A stretch of 64,000 nt of DNA from Meandrina meandrites (GCA_963693305.1 OY855906.1:27106289-27170288), one strand, 5' to 3'; shown: positions 31,041 to 44,600, counted from the stretch's first letter. Numbers and translations are program-made. Notes: generated from the sequence alone by a model not told the origin.

Positions 31041-33857
31041 ATTGCTTTTTCATTGTTACATGATTACCATTATTCTAAGTCTCGTTTATATATATGTGTA
31101 GTTACGTTTTTCTTTTTATGCTTTTGCAATACCAAATGTATTCATGGTCATACGAATAAAACTTATTTTTGTTGTTGGTACGTTAGAACGAACCGTAGGA
31201 AAATTCTGTACCATTTTTTTTATCCCACCTTTTTTTAAAATCAAAGTCTCCTTCGAGCCACCTCATGGTATCTGGTTATTATTCTTATGAACCTTTGTCT
31301 CTTTTCCAACTGTTTTAGGTGAAAAATGCATTAGAAATAAACGAGGATGGAATGAACTTGTTGCGGAATGGGAAGGTTGGGTTGGGGGAGGGGGTGCTTC
31401 CATATATACATGCTATATGCCGCTGTGCAGGGTGGGGTTTCAAGCAATTTTTGCTCAATAAGACTAGGCTAGTACATTGTGATTGAAACTTTGCACTGAA
31501 AGAGCCTTATGTAAATATAAATACAAATTATTACAGGAATCTTAAAAGCAACTGTCTGCAGTTGTAATAGAGTGTCTGAAGAACAACAAGTCTTAAGTAG
31601 AGTGGGAATTTTTATGTGTTTGATAGTTACATACTGTGATTACTCTTATGAAAAGACACATCAGTTGTGTTTTATCAGCTTTGAGCTTGGCAGTTGCCAT
31701 TGTAGATGTATTTTTATATCAGTCTTTCATAAATCCATCAGTACAATTTATGATCATGACAAGTTTGATGTTGCCTTCTTCTGAATTAGTGCAAAATTTG
31801 CACAGAATAAAATTTTGTTAAATCTGTTGCCTTGTTGACTTGTTGTTGTCCTTTGTAGCAAACAGTGTGACAATGATAATCTTTTAGTGACTACAGAAAC
31901 TTCACTTTTGATCATCAGATGAAAACTTAATTTAATTCTGATAGTTGCCTTCAGGACAAAAACAACATTCACCTTATCAAATGTGATTTAAAACTAAATA
32001 ATACATGTAGTTGAAATCTAGCTTGTGTCATAAAGGCCAAATTCAATCGCAATGAGCTATATATGGTCAACACTTGAGATTAGAACTGTTGTAAATAATA
32101 TTATCCAAAAACGTGAAGATGTTAATTTTTATCAAGTAAACAAATGCACTTGTCAACTCTAAATTATCTGGTTATATATTTAATTTTCAAATTAACGTAA
32201 AATTCACATTTGGACAAATGAAAGAAACTCGAAAATTTAGTTTAAGGTTTCATCATCCCGATTTCATTAAAACTGAAGCGAAAATGATAAACAAATAATA
32301 ACACTAATTTGAGTAAACGCATGCCAAGTCGGTTTGCTGCTTGCATGAGGAAAATAACTCCTACATTTATATGCACACCTAAAAGAAATAACGACAGAAA
32401 CTTGTTATTATCGACGGAAACGAATGCCACAAATACAAATGGTTTTCGTTGTTTGCAGGAAATTATGAAGCAAGTTTCCCAACAAATGTTAAAATATAGC
32501 TGCAGTTCATTTGCTACAAGCCTTATACAAAATGAAATACGATGGTAACCAAGGGAATCGTACCTTTGCTTCCAGATAGTAAAGCATTCATTTCATTTGA
32601 GCTTGCAGCATAATTTCTTGTTGCGGCTGCATTATGGTCATTTAGTCGCCGTCCAAATGTATGTAAACATTTCCCAACGATCGATCAATCATCACGTTTA
32701 AGCTAGACTTTGGTGCTCATTTCTCTGCAGTCGAGTATTCTTAAGCATGATTCCATTTCGTCTAAGAACTCCACAAACGTGTATTTTGATATGATCATGA
32801 CATGAATGCAACGAAAAACCCATCTGGATCTCGCCATACTGGATCTCTCCATGTGCTTGGGTAATTTGGGGGCAAGTTTCTGCCTACATCTTGATGGATA
32901 CATCGCCACTTTTAACCCAATTGTTCACTTGAGCATTCTTGAGCACATTTTCTGATGGTTTGTGAGGTCTTCAAAAGTGTATTTTGATCAAACGTGTAGC
33001 GAAAGGAACAAAAATCCGCCTTTACAATTTTAGCGTCGGACTCGACACGACAGACGCCATTTCAGCTCATGTTGCAAACATGTACTGCCGCCTTTGTTCC
33101 ACCCCCTCCCCCCACATATACGAACATAAGACAATGGCCCGACTTTGTGGACAAATCAAAACCTATCGGGGGAGACAGGAGTAAATTTGTTTAATTCACT
33201 TTTAATGGAGATTTAATGCATAAATTAATTGTTTAACGGGAATGGAGTGACATCCAACCCTCACTATACCTCATGGTATTCATGATACCATGAGGTAAAA
33301 ATGATAACCGGAAAATAAATTATAAATGTCAAGGGTCATCTCGCTCGGTCGGTTTGCTGATTTTGGAAAAACACTTGGTTCAACAGCCTTTAGTTTCAAT
33401 CGGTCTATTCTTCCAAATACTCATTGTGTAAACAGAGTGGAAACAAAATCAAAGGCCCTTTGGGCTGTCTCGTGTCTCTTTTCAATATTTTTGTGTAATT
33501 TGTGATTTCAGTGTTAAAACGTTAAACCACAAGGTATAGCCTCGTTTTGGTGCTAAGTTTGTTTTCGTTCTATAATTTTATAAAATGACTGTTCTTTTAT
33601 AATTCTTTTTTATGTATTGATGTCTTGTTTCTTTTGTTTTTGTAAAGTTCTCAGGCTCATGAGTGTCTACCAGGTAGTTTTGTTTCGTCTTAAACTCAAC
33701 CTGACAGTTGCAATTCGCTAAGGGTGCAGAGGATTACAAAGAAGGGGCATTCCAAAATAGGAAAAAATAGCTGCCCCCTTTCTTTGTCCGTGGTATATGC
33801 TTAAGTGTAAGATCAATGTAAGATATTGACTTTGATCAGTAGTAAAGAGTATTCTGG
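31041..33857. other. 2.8 kb without recognised gene
   Basis: Only short open frames. A G-rich stretch lies near 31378-31401, and a 13-bp inverted repeat TACCTCATGGTAT/ATACCATGAGGTA at 33267-33297. Base composition resembles neighbouring non-coding DNA. Confidence 0.5.
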
Positions 33858-34090
33858 TCTCGAATTGTCACTATTCGTTATCGTCGCTATTTAGGACTAT
33901 TCGTCACTATTTGCAACTATTCGTTAGTATTTGGAACTATAGTATTTGTCACTTTTCGTTACTATTCGCCACTATTCAACTACTATTCGCTACTAGTTGT
34001 CATCATTCACGACTTACGACTCGTATCAGGTCGTGTATATTGGACATGGATGACTTATCACATACTATTCGCGACTATTCGCGACTATGT
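33858..34090 (+). repeat. Degenerate ACTATTCG minisatellite
   Basis: At least a dozen variants of (G/C)ACTATTCG occur in about 230 bp (for example GTCACTATTCG, CAACTATTCG, GCGACTATTCG). The last copies, CGCGACTATTCGCGACTAT, are the most regular. Confidence 0.7.
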
Positions 34091-34169
34091 GCTGTTCGAT
34101 TTTTCCAGACATCTATTTAGAGCAAGCCGTCATTCAACACAGGAGAGGGGACTGCTCAGAAGCTTTTTA

Positions 34170-35330
34170 GTCAGAGAAGCGTGTACTCGACATCAGACTG
34201 AGGCTGTTTGGTGAAGAACATCGAAAGACTGCTGACAGCTTCCATAAAGTAGGGGTTACACAACATTCACTGGGCGACTACATCTCCGTTCTTGAGCCCA
34301 AGAATCATGCACTTCATATCAGACGGAAAATGTTTGGTGAAAACCATTCAGAGACTGCCAACAGCTATCTTTCAGTGGGGGTTACACAACATTCACTAGG
34401 AGACTACAACTCTGCTCTTGCCTATGAGAAGTGTTCACGTGATATCATACTGAGACTGTTTGGTAAAAAAAACTTCCAACGACCACTTACAGCTACCATT
34501 CAGTAGGTGTAACACAAACAACATTAACTTGCCGACTATAAACACAGCATGAAAACATAACTTTACTGCGGTGTAAAGCTGAAGTAAAGCTGGCGTAAAT
34601 TTGGAATTTAATCAGCTTTACGCGACCTTTACATTTTTTAAAGCTGACCTTTAAACCAGCTTTACACTCATGTCTAAAGCTGACTTAAAGATATTGAAAC
34701 ATTTAAGCCACATTTACACCAGGTTTACGCACGGTAGCGTAAAAGTCAGGTTTAACACCTTTAAAAACCTTTAATTGATGGCGTAAAGTTGGATGACCAG
34801 CTTTAAGAGGATTTAAGCCACCTTTAATTTTCCGTAAATCTCCATTTTCGTGCTGTGAAATTGTCCGCTCTTAAGTCCAAGAAGCGAGCGCTTTATATCA
34901 GATGGAAACTGTTTGGTGAAGGATATTGATATACTGTCTCTGATATTTAGAGACAGCCGACAGCTACCATTCAGTAGGGGTGTTACACATCATTCACTGG
35001 GCGACTACAGCTCTGCTCTGGATCCGAATCCAAGCTTGTACTTGATATCAGTCTGAAACTGTTTGGTCAAGAACATTCAGAGATGGCTGAGAGCTATCAT
35101 TCAGTAAGGGCTACACAACATTCACTGGGCAACTACATCTCCACTCTGAAGTCCAAGAAGCGCGCGTATGATATTAGAATGAAAGTGTTTGGTGAAGAAC
35201 ACTTACAGACTGCTGACAGCTACCATTCAAAAGGGGTTACACAACATTCACTGGGAGCCTACATCTCCTGTCTCTAGTCAGACAAGCGTGCATTCGACAT
35301 CAGAATGAAACTGTTTGGTGACTGAGGACA
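34170..35330 (+). pseudogene. Tetratricopeptide-repeat gene fragment, split by a MITE
   Basis: About six to seven tandem 42-residue TPR units are readable, each with the pattern KRALDIRxKLFGEEHxxTADSYHSxGVTQHSLGDYxSAL. The first frame runs 34170-34506 (LFGEEHRKTADSF, VGVTQHSLGDY), then stops. After the MITE the repeats resume at 34858, pass a small insertion near 34930-34960, and continue to LFGD at about 35322 with a stop on each side. This is the kinesin-light-chain/nephrocystin-like TPR type that is expanded in cnidarians; TPRs mediate protein-protein contacts. No N- or C-terminal effector domain is attached. Dead copy or stray exon. Confidence 0.75.
34543..34857. mobile_element. MITE inserted in the TPR fragment
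   Basis: The ends are CACAGCATGAAAAC and GTTTTC-like inverted sequence ending GTGCTGTG. The interior repeats TTTAAAG, TTTACG and AAAGCTG motifs on both strands. The TPR frame is interrupted between GACTATAA and TTGTCCGCTC, with at most 2-3 duplicated A bases. Superfamily not assigned. Confidence 0.7.
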
Positions 35331-37319
35331 CCCAAAAACGGTTACAGCAATCGTTCAGTATTGTTTCTTATCAGTATTGTTTCTCATTTTTAGCTCATTA
35401 CCGGGTGAGTATACTGAATCATTACGAAAGTAAGTATATGAAACATTATTTAAACAGGGTGGGTCATTGCATCTAAAACTTACATCACATTAAAATTTAA
35501 GATTAGAAATAGTACTCCTTATTACAATGCTAGTACAAAAAGAGGCTAAAATATACTTTACCAAAAAGCTATTATAACAGGAAATGTTTCTCTAGGCTGT
35601 AAAGAGCTTGTATGTTATCTACGCTTGCAACTTTCGCGCCTCTAAAAAGAAAGGTGTTTTTAGAAGATTTACCATTTCCGGGGATGGGGAAAGCAGAGAC
35701 CGGGGAAAATTTTGCTGGGATAATTTTAAGTCTTCTTTTTTTCATATGCGAGAAATAAAAATGGCGAACATGCGGGAAAACGAAATGATAAAACACTCGG
35801 GAAACAAAATGACAAACAAGCGGCAAGACAAAATTACAAAACAGGCGGGAAAACAAAATGACAGAACAAAATATTCTTTATGATTTTTTACCAAAAAAGA
35901 ACGTCCTCTCTATTTTTGACGCAAATGAACGCAACAGGAATTGAGCGTTACTCGAAGCACTCGTCCCCCACCTTCTTGCGCCGACCGTTAAATTGCGCTG
36001 TTTTCCATTTCTTTTGTGATTTATTGCCCGCTTTCTACGATCCAAGAACAATGTCAGAAAATAGAGTACATGTTTCTTGCAACGAAAACGGTGAAAATGG
36101 AAATACCGGAATGTTTGTAACGAAATAGCATTCCCAAGGTAAATTACACCAAGGTAAACTCACCGCGGGAATACGTTACCGGGGTGTTTGCCGTCACAGA
36201 CTTAATACATTACCAAGGTCATTAATCTTTCATACTGTTTTCGGCGCGAAATGCGAAAGTGGATAATTCGAGGGTGCTTGCTGGCATCATCTCGTTTTTA
36301 TTATTTATACTGTTTCCACAGTCCTCTATTGCTTTGTTATGTCAGTGTTTCAGACACCGAAGAATTAGAAGGCGAAGACTCCGTTTTTATAAATCTCCTT
36401 GTTGGATGTTTCTAGGCCTAGAGATTAAATCGAAATACATATAAAAAAATGCACTATAGATCTTCCTTGACTTGTGTTGTATTTAAACGCCAAATTTCCA
36501 AAAAAAAGTAGCTTATACTTACAAATCAGCAAGCCATCCAGCCATGATTCTAAGAAAGACCACGCTTTTGCTGCCTTGAACACACAAAGTTGACCTCCGG
36601 AAATCTAAACCATATTTAATTTCAAATTTCTCTGTTTATTTTATTTGCTTATCTTTGAGGTTTGCCTCGCGATCGGTCATTTTATCTTGGGGTATTTGAA
36701 AAACCTACCTATTTACCTCGGTAACTTGCATGGGCGATTCTTTTGTTCTTTTTGATGTATCCATGGAAATACACTGCGATAAATTTACCTTGGGAAATGT
36801 TGGTCACACACGATTTGTGAGTTTTCCGAGGTAAAGAGCCCATTTACCACGGTAAAAGGACGATGTGTAACCGCAACTGTATAAGTTTGACACACTACAC
36901 TTGACACTAAGCTATTCCGTACTTGAAACCCTACACTGCTACACAGATCAAGTAATTTGTTCCAGTCAACTCTTGTCATGTTAATTACATTTTATGCAGG
37001 CACGAAAAACCTTTCGGTAACGATTCTCGCATCGCGACCGCAATCCTCAACTCGAAAAAAATCTCTGAACTTTTCTAAGCGCAATAATCAGGAAAAGAAG
37101 AGCTACAATCGAAGCGATCACGCGTTCAGAATCCATGGCGGATTTCTTGTCACGCGAGGGGAAAAAGAAACATTTGAGAAACGTCGTGAATGTCACGCGA
37201 AAGGAAAAAGAAACATTTAAGAAATGTCTATATTTATTCTCGTGTTTCGTTTACTAACGCAGCTGACTGACTTTATCTCAGTGTGCTAATTAACATTTAT
37301 CGATTATCAAAATCTAATA
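35331..37319. other. 2 kb without recognised gene; possible MITE at 36.1-36.8 kb
   Basis: TTCCCAAGGTAAAT near 36131 and its inverse ATTTACCTTGGGAA near 36784, with further TTTACC/GGTAAA motifs between, suggest a MITE, but the boundaries are unclear. Short frames at 35608 and 36259 have no recognisable domain. Confidence 0.35.
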
Positions 37320-39596
37320 TATAGATTTAGGCAGGCCTAAAAGCGGAGCTCCCATCTATTAAATTTTTCGCTCGAGTTACTTACAGTTTTACCAAATAAG
37401 AAGCCACACTATATTTGTAAGCTTATACGGTGGCCCATATAGGTACAAAAAACCTCTCATGATTTCGTCGACGAAGGCGACGTCAATATATTTCGTGGTT
37501 AACCCGTCTGAATTTTCCTGCCTGTAGTGACAGGTTCTAAAATTGAAATTGACGAGTGCACTTTAATGGGTTCCTCACGTACGCACGTAGGCGCAAAACA
37601 AATCTTATTATCTTATCTTTTTACAACGTTTACTGTACACTAATTCGTGATACACCTCCAGGACCTCTATGAGTTATTCAATGTAAAAAGAACCTTGACC
37701 TTGTTTTGATTACTACAAAACCGTCAGGACAAGAAAATCAACTCAAGGCAAAAACAAAGTACGTACAGAAAACAAAGTGAACTCGCTGCTAAACACAGTA
37801 AACTAAATGAACTCACGCCACGGCAAACTGAGAAAATTACGGCGGCAAAACAAACTCTGCAAATTGATGGTGCCGGTTATGTAAGTCATTTTAAAGCAGT
37901 TTTTGTGTATTAATTGCGGCAGTTTTTGATCAGGAAAGTTGAGCACGCTAACTTAGAATATAAAGCTTACAATGTTGTTTTGATTGTTTTGAACCGTCTT
38001 CTTTTCGTTGCGGTTTGGTTGCATGATTTACTAATTACGCGTTGCTAAATACCTAAGAGAATTTTATGTAGAGAACTGAATGAATTTTCTTCATTTCTGG
38101 TAAGTAAATATGCGGTAGGCTTAGTCTGAACCCACTCAGCCTAGCACAGGTAACTCGCAACGAAACCGGCGAATTCAACACACTAACTGATAAGCAGTGA
38201 TAAGAGAAACAAAACAAATGCAAGCGAGCCGAAATCGTGATTTTTATCCGTGAAGCTAAACAATTTGTTTTCAAAATCCAATAATGAACATAACATTTAA
38301 CTCCACTAACTAAAACAGAAAATAATTAGACTAAACGAAATAATTACTAAACAAATGTGTCTGGCATGTATAAAATGTAAAAACATGAACAGGCTTAGTA
38401 AATATTTACGGGAAGATCTGAAAACCGACACAACTTTAAATTCATTCATAAATGAAGTATAATTCTCTCAATATAAAATTAGGCTTATGCTTAGTGCATA
38501 CATTTACGTTTGTTACCTCATTATTGAAGAAGGCTTGTAATATATATTCTGCAGGGCAAAGCTTTCAAACCAGCCCAATAATATCGGAGACGAACACGGC
38601 AGTTTCGTTGCAAGCTTAGTCCATGCAGCACCACCGACATATACATTATATTATCAGCGAACATCAATTTTTTTTCTTTTCATCGGTGTAGCCTTTAACA
38701 GTCTTTTATCCTTCACTTCAGTGAACTTGATCGGCTCTGAATTCACTTTTGTTTGAGCTCAATTCAGTGATATTCAACCTTGCTCAGCCGCAGGTCGAAC
38801 CCTGGACATGGCGCTCTTTTTGACTTGTTATCCAATATACATATTCAAATCGGCAATTATTTCGGATCTTCCCGTTAAGAAGTTGTCCTTAATCATTTGG
38901 CATAAGTTTCCATGATGTAGATGAGTAAATAAAGCGAGATATATTCACGAAGATCGATGTTCGCCAGCAGCTTTCTTCGCGTCTTTCATTCAGCTTTAAA
39001 GGTAAACAGCGTACCAAAGATTTGCCGCCTTTTCATACAGTCGCTTCGTCTAAGTTGAAATGAAATTTCCACTGATCATTTATTTACATGAGAAAAAAAC
39101 TAAATTAATTATTTCTAAAATAGATTTAGCCAAGCCTAAAAGCAGAGCTTGTCGGTTATTTACCTTGCCCTTTATTTAAATCTGAATTTACGCGATGATA
39201 GATTCATCAGGCTAATTTAAAAAAAATGAGTACTTGAGCCCGCGATCAATTGGAAAACCATTGGTCAGCGATCAACTTAAAAAAAATACGTCACCTCGAT
39301 TAGCTCTACGCCTGAGCCCGCGATATGGTCATGTGATACCGGTCAGCGGACACCTTGTTTTGACAGCTGTCAATTGACCATAACATGGAAGTTCAATATC
39401 AAAGATTTAACATTAACCAAGGCAGTAATTGTCCTGTGACTCACTTCCCCCTCCCCCAGAGTCTGTACGGACGGACGCTCGGACGGACGGACGCTCGTAC
39501 GGTCACGTGACTACCAAATTTTCTTGGCTTGATGGTTTACCAAAATTTCTTACCCATGGTGCTCCGCTAGCGCGCTTCGCGCGCTGGAGCTCCGCT
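37320..39596 (-). repeat. Composite repeat, copy 2 (mostly uninterrupted)
   Basis: Reverse-complement of copy 1 (6995-23070) without its insertions. It gives the empty sites for the insertions at 8528-9064, 9162-12733 and 14018-22743. It is about 2.28 kb and begins and ends with GGAGCTCCGC-containing sequence in opposite orientation, which might be its own inverted ends. A short frame common to both copies (38053-38274; 13374-13712) carries differences and stops, and I do not regard it as a gene. Confidence 0.8.
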
Positions 39597-40226
39597 ATAA
39601 TCAGAGGGCTAGTTTCGTGGTCTGTATGTTTTTTTTTTTCACTTCTAAAATAAAAGTTGACTAAGAATCTAACATTTCGCAATGATTGGAAGTAAAATCA
39701 TAAAACGCATGGGTCTATTTTGAAAGGAAGGTTTTTTTTAAAATAAAAGTTAATAAAATAGTTAGGTGCCATGTTCACGGCAAAGCCACTGCCCGGCTAC
39801 TTTTCACATGCGAACAGAAATCAAGTTATCGCCGCGTAGAACACAAAGCAAACTACTCTCCGGCAGTTAGAAAGGACTAATACAAAGTATAAACGAAAGA
39901 GATAAATTATATTTGACGAGTTTTATTAGATTCGGTAGACAGAAATTTCTTTTAAAAGGTGTAAACAACTCAAGGACTAACTGAGACCGTTTGACCTTGT
40001 ATCGTTAGTCGAATGCCGCGCTACTTTAATACGCACTATCAAAACAATTTCAGGATATTAAATGTCAATCAAATGCGTTTTCGATGAGGTATCAGAACAC
40101 GCAAGACTTGTACGACACGTACATTTCTTTCTGTAAAAACAATCACAAATCACGCATTTTGTTCCTTTGGCGATAAGTTATTAAACAAGTCGACGGTTTG
40201 CAAGAGTAGCAAATCCAGATCAGCCA
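39597..40226. other. 630 bp without recognised feature
   Basis: AT-rich; no open frame or repeat seen. It could hold the promoter or 5' region of the Myb-like pseudogene that follows. Confidence 0.4.
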
Positions 40227-41007
40227 ATGAATGGCGGTCAACATTGTCCATTTCCATCGACAAGCGCCATATTTTATCGTCCAGCTACTACACTGCCGAG
40301 AAGCACGCCATCGCCTCAGTCTTCAGTTCCAAGTGATGTCGAAGTACTTGCTACGGCAAACACAAAAACGAAAAAACCTCGCGTTAAGTCTGCTAACTGG
40401 ACTGAGGAAGAAACGCACGAAGTTCTTGAAGCGTGGGCGCCAAAATTTAGTAAGCTGTGGGGAGTTTCACAAAGACAAAAAATCAAACTCTGGAATGATA
40501 TCTATTCTTTGTATAAAGAAAGGTGTCCAGAAAGCCAGAGAATGCTACAGCAGGTGAAGTAACGGCAGCAGAATCTAGAGTACGAGTTCAAGCAGTTAAA
40601 GAAGCGGTCTCGCTCGACTGGAGAAGCTGAAATTCAGAAAATTACAGAAGGCTTCCCCTATTTCGACATCTTTGTTGAGGTGCCGGTGGTGGAACATCGA
40701 TCCATCTAAAACGGCAATCAAATGAGTCACTACCTTTACCTCAGAGCCGAGTGTTAACGAGGCTTCGCAAATCGAAAGTGTAAATGTTTCTCTCCATGAA
40801 TCAGAACCGCCTGAGAAAAGAAAGGCGAGAAAGTAACGACTCCAGACTGGCAGAGTTCTTTTATTGAAATGTTTGAAAAGAGTATGGAACAGGACAACGC
40901 AAGATTTGAACGAAAATGTTCCGTGACGCCCAGAGCAGGCAAATGGAACAAACAAACGCCATACTTGCTGGCTTAAACGATATTTTTAAAGATTTAGAAT
41001 CAAAATA
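40227..41007 (+). pseudogene. Myb/SANT (trihelix)-like gene remnant
   Basis: The first 111 codons are open: a Ser/Pro/Thr-rich head, then KSANWTEEETHEVLEAWAPK, a typical Myb/SANT-like (trihelix) DNA-binding start with W residues spaced through KLWGVSQRQKIKLWNDI. A TAA at 40560-40562 interrupts KK.RQQNLEYEFKQLKKRS, after which the same frame continues to YFDIFVEV. Later pieces in other frames read IDPSKTAI, SEPPEKRKARK and FIEMFEKSMEQDNARFE, ending in a Glu/Gln-rich helix. Such proteins occur as host transcription regulators and as the accessory Myb-like protein of Harbinger transposons. No introns are evident. At least one stop and two or three frameshifts. Confidence 0.6.
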
Positions 41008-41646
41008 ATTGTCTTTATCTAATCGTTTATTTTCTGTTTTTGGATCGTTGTTATCTGTGCCATAGGTCGCACTTTTCAAAACAAATGTTGTGCAATACTC
41101 ACGTAGCAATCACAGTCTTCTTTAGGGTCTCGTTTTTCTGTTCAACCCTTTTCAACGCACTGTTGGACAGCTAAGAATTTGCTCGTTCGCTGCAAGTTCA
41201 TAAAAAAACGCCATCTCTTCTGCGTGCATTGCGTGTCGTTTATTTACAGGTAACGTCAACGCTTTATATCATCGTGCGAGTGCACCGAATTAGCTCGAAT
41301 TTGTTACGCTTGATAGACCGATCAGAAGAACCGCACAAGACTGTGAACTAACTACACCAATAAACGTAAAAGAAAAGAAATCAATTTTAAGAACAGTAAA
41401 GCGTGCCTGTATTTCACATAATAAGCCCTTTACAATAAATACTCCTAACCTGCAGTTTGATAAACCAGCGGGCTGCGACCTCTTTGTTAAGAAACATTAT
41501 CTGTTCTTTGATATGAAATTCCGGCGGCCTCACAAAGCAAATGTTGATATGGCGGGAAAAATATTGACATGGCGGGAAAATTCCGCGGCCTCACAAAGCA
41601 AACGCATGGAATGGTCCATGGAATGCACTTTCTCCCCCTCGCATAT

Positions 41647-41683
41647 TCTCGTGTCGTCATGACAACGTCATGACGACACGAGA
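41647..41683. repeat. 17-bp stem perfect hairpin
   Basis: TCTCGTGTCGTCATGAC and GTCATGACGACACGAGA are exact inverted arms around an AAC loop. Just upstream, two near-identical 20-bp units containing TTGA.ATGGCGGGAAAA lie at 41544-41560 and 41564-41580, each with an E2F-like GGCGGGAAA. Confidence 0.8.
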
Positions 41684-44600
41684 CAAAAAGGAGACTGACA
41701 ATTTGATTAGAGAAGAAATGATTGTTATTTGTTTAGAGAAATTGAACACACAAAGAAATGCAAAAATGTTTAGGGCTACAGGATATGTCTTTGGTTAAGG
41801 AAAGCCGTGTTCGCTTTAAAAAGGGATTCTTTACATCGGAAGACCTTTTTCTATGAGGGAAAAATGTCCAGCCAGTAAATGTCATTGTAAATGGGCGAAT
41901 TCGCCACCCAGACCAAATTATTGCCATGTTATAACAGGCATAATTTCGTTATATTGGTATTTGTGTAATACGTGGAGCGTCCAGTGAATGTCTGTAAAAA
42001 TGTCAACAAAGTTTGTCTTTCCATATCTTGATTTTTTTTAGTTCGGGGTCAGTTAATGCACCGCACTCCTTTCAACTGCAAAACAGGTGAGAAGAGGATT
42101 TAACGACGGGCTTAATCCCTTAACAAAAGTCTACGATTTCTCCCACAGGTTGCTTGTAACCACTTTAATAATCACAACTTTTTGTAACCACAGGAGCGCG
42201 TGTTATCATGAACAGTTCACAGTTTTTTTCATGCGACTCTACCTAAAGGTTTCCTGATTGATATTGTATAACCAATAAAGACGACAGTTTAAATGAACAG
42301 TCCGAAACCCGACATTTCGACGGAATTGTTGACTACCTTGAACAATCCAAAAAATGTTATTGAACCACAAATAGGCGAGTTGAATTGTGCAGAACTAGAC
42401 TACACAAGAACACGCACATAAGCCCTAAATGATTTATCCATCCTTGTCTTTACGCCTTGGTTTCTAGTGCTTTTGTAGACTCCTGTACTCGCTGTTATAC
42501 TTCATCACTAGTGGAAGCAGGCTACATGAAAATACATGCATGCTTCGCAGCTTTTGATTTGAGCCACCCATAATCTAAATTGACATTTGCACAAATGTTT
42601 GGCATCTTTGCCAAGTTCTTTTAAGTGCATCTTAAGTCCGTGAATGGCTTTTGTTTCACAAGAGGTGTTAAATCAAAAACCGTATAAAGGCCAAAAACCA
42701 TAAGATATTTTGAATAGGGAGCCATTGTTCTGGGCACCGGTAGAACTCGTTTGTTGCATGACCGCCTTCATTAGTCACTTTCTAAACGTCATTAGCAGAA
42801 CCCAGAGGCAAGCTCGTAGTCTAATAATTGGCTACGCAAGCACAGTCTAATTTTCGAGTAAAATTGCCGAAATCACGAACCAAAGCTATAAATTAACCAC
42901 TTCACTGTGAACTTTCGGTCAAGTGGATCGGTCACTGGGTCATGCCAAATCAATTGGACCGCTCACTTTCGTTTTCTTGTCGACTTGACTCGGCGCTCCG
43001 TTCAAAATCCTTGCCACCTGTAAGGCGATAGAGCCTCGAGCTTGCCGTCTAATTATTAACTAGAACAAAGACAAGCTTACTGGTTATTTTAGTGATTACG
43101 CCAGAAGATTGGATTTACGTCTAACATCTAATTAACACAATTAAGAGGCAACCTGTTTATTATTACGCTCGACAAAATTTGTCGAGGAAAAGTGTGGCTC
43201 AGAGGACAAGAAAAGAATTATTTTAAGGGTCAGTCTTGGCTGAATCAAATAATTCTCGAAGAGCCGAGATGGATTTCATTTGGGCTTTCTTTTAAAGTGG
43301 AGAAAACTTAATGTAGTGACGACTCATTATAAGTCAATAACACCAGTTAGACCCAGATACACTAGCACTCCACTTAATTTCCTTAGTAATTTCCTTTAAA
43401 AACATCACCTTTCTGACCTATTTGCATGGATACGCGGTATTTAGCATTAAGTATCGCTCTACAAAGGGTTATCGGTTAAGTGTTGTAACACCCTCTGCCT
43501 TTTGATAGGGAAGATAGTGTTTGCAGGTGCAGACGTTTAACCATTTTCTTTCTGATAATGGGCTCATGAAGTCGTCGAAGCGTCGGGACATTATATTTTT
43601 AGTGTTTACTTGCTATGTATCTCAAAATCATTCTTTCTGTACGTTCCCTGAATTGAAAGTATCATTGTAGTGACCCAAGGCTAACCGTTCAATAATCCGT
43701 GTTACCTCTTGCAGTTATCAAAAAGTCAACCCTTTGAGAGAAAAGAAGTGTACACGCTTACCAATGCGTAAATTGCACTCGAGTCGCTACAGTACACACA
43801 CCACAAGCACGGCAAAGAAAACTTCTATTTCAAGTTTCTGGAATAATTGTAGCTAAAATATAACTGCAGAAGACAATTTCGCGTCAAAATTACGTGGTTT
43901 CCTTAAAACAATTGGCAGTCTTTCAAAATACTGCCACCGGCTCCTGTAGCAAAAATCTTAAAGGCAACAGAGAATTGTTAAAGGTGGCCCATTTTTGTCT
44001 GTGCTGTGTACGGATGCCTAAACGAGTGAAATACAGCTGTTGGATGAAACTCCCGACTAAGTAGCTATTAACATCTCTGCAGTGAACTTTACACAATTCG
44101 CAATAGGTTTTCGATTTCAAACACACGTTGTTTCTAGCTATCTCAGATACAGAACTAATATCCATTACCTAATCTTGTGGCATTCCAAATTTATTAGCTA
44201 GGGTTTTTAGGGATAAAGTGACCCGAGATGGACAAGTAAATGCTTTGGTGATCACAATCGCAAAAATTGTTGTAATTCTATTCGGATAGAACAAAATTAA
44301 TGTTCAGTCCAAACAAACGTGCTCAGGTCTTTCGACCAGCTTTGTTCCTATCAAAAGAAAATTGTAATTTAGTATTTGTATTCACTGTTCGTGATAGTCG
44401 AGTTAGGTTAACAGGAACATTGCATGTGGAGAACGCGGTTTCACTTTCTAAATAAATTGTGGAATAGCTTCCTGCTTTAAAAACTGTGGTGACGAACTAC
44501 CCGCCAAAGCAAATGTAGTAAGTTGAGGTTTCGAATGTCAGCACTTAGTGGGAGGGAAAAGCTTTAATGTCACGGAGCTTGTTATTTCGATCGGTCTCCA

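Noticed and set aside
36127..36860. Possible MITE with TTCCCAAGGTAAAT ends
   Set aside because: A second pair of similar motifs further right makes the borders ambiguous and no TSD was found; mentioned only as a possibility.
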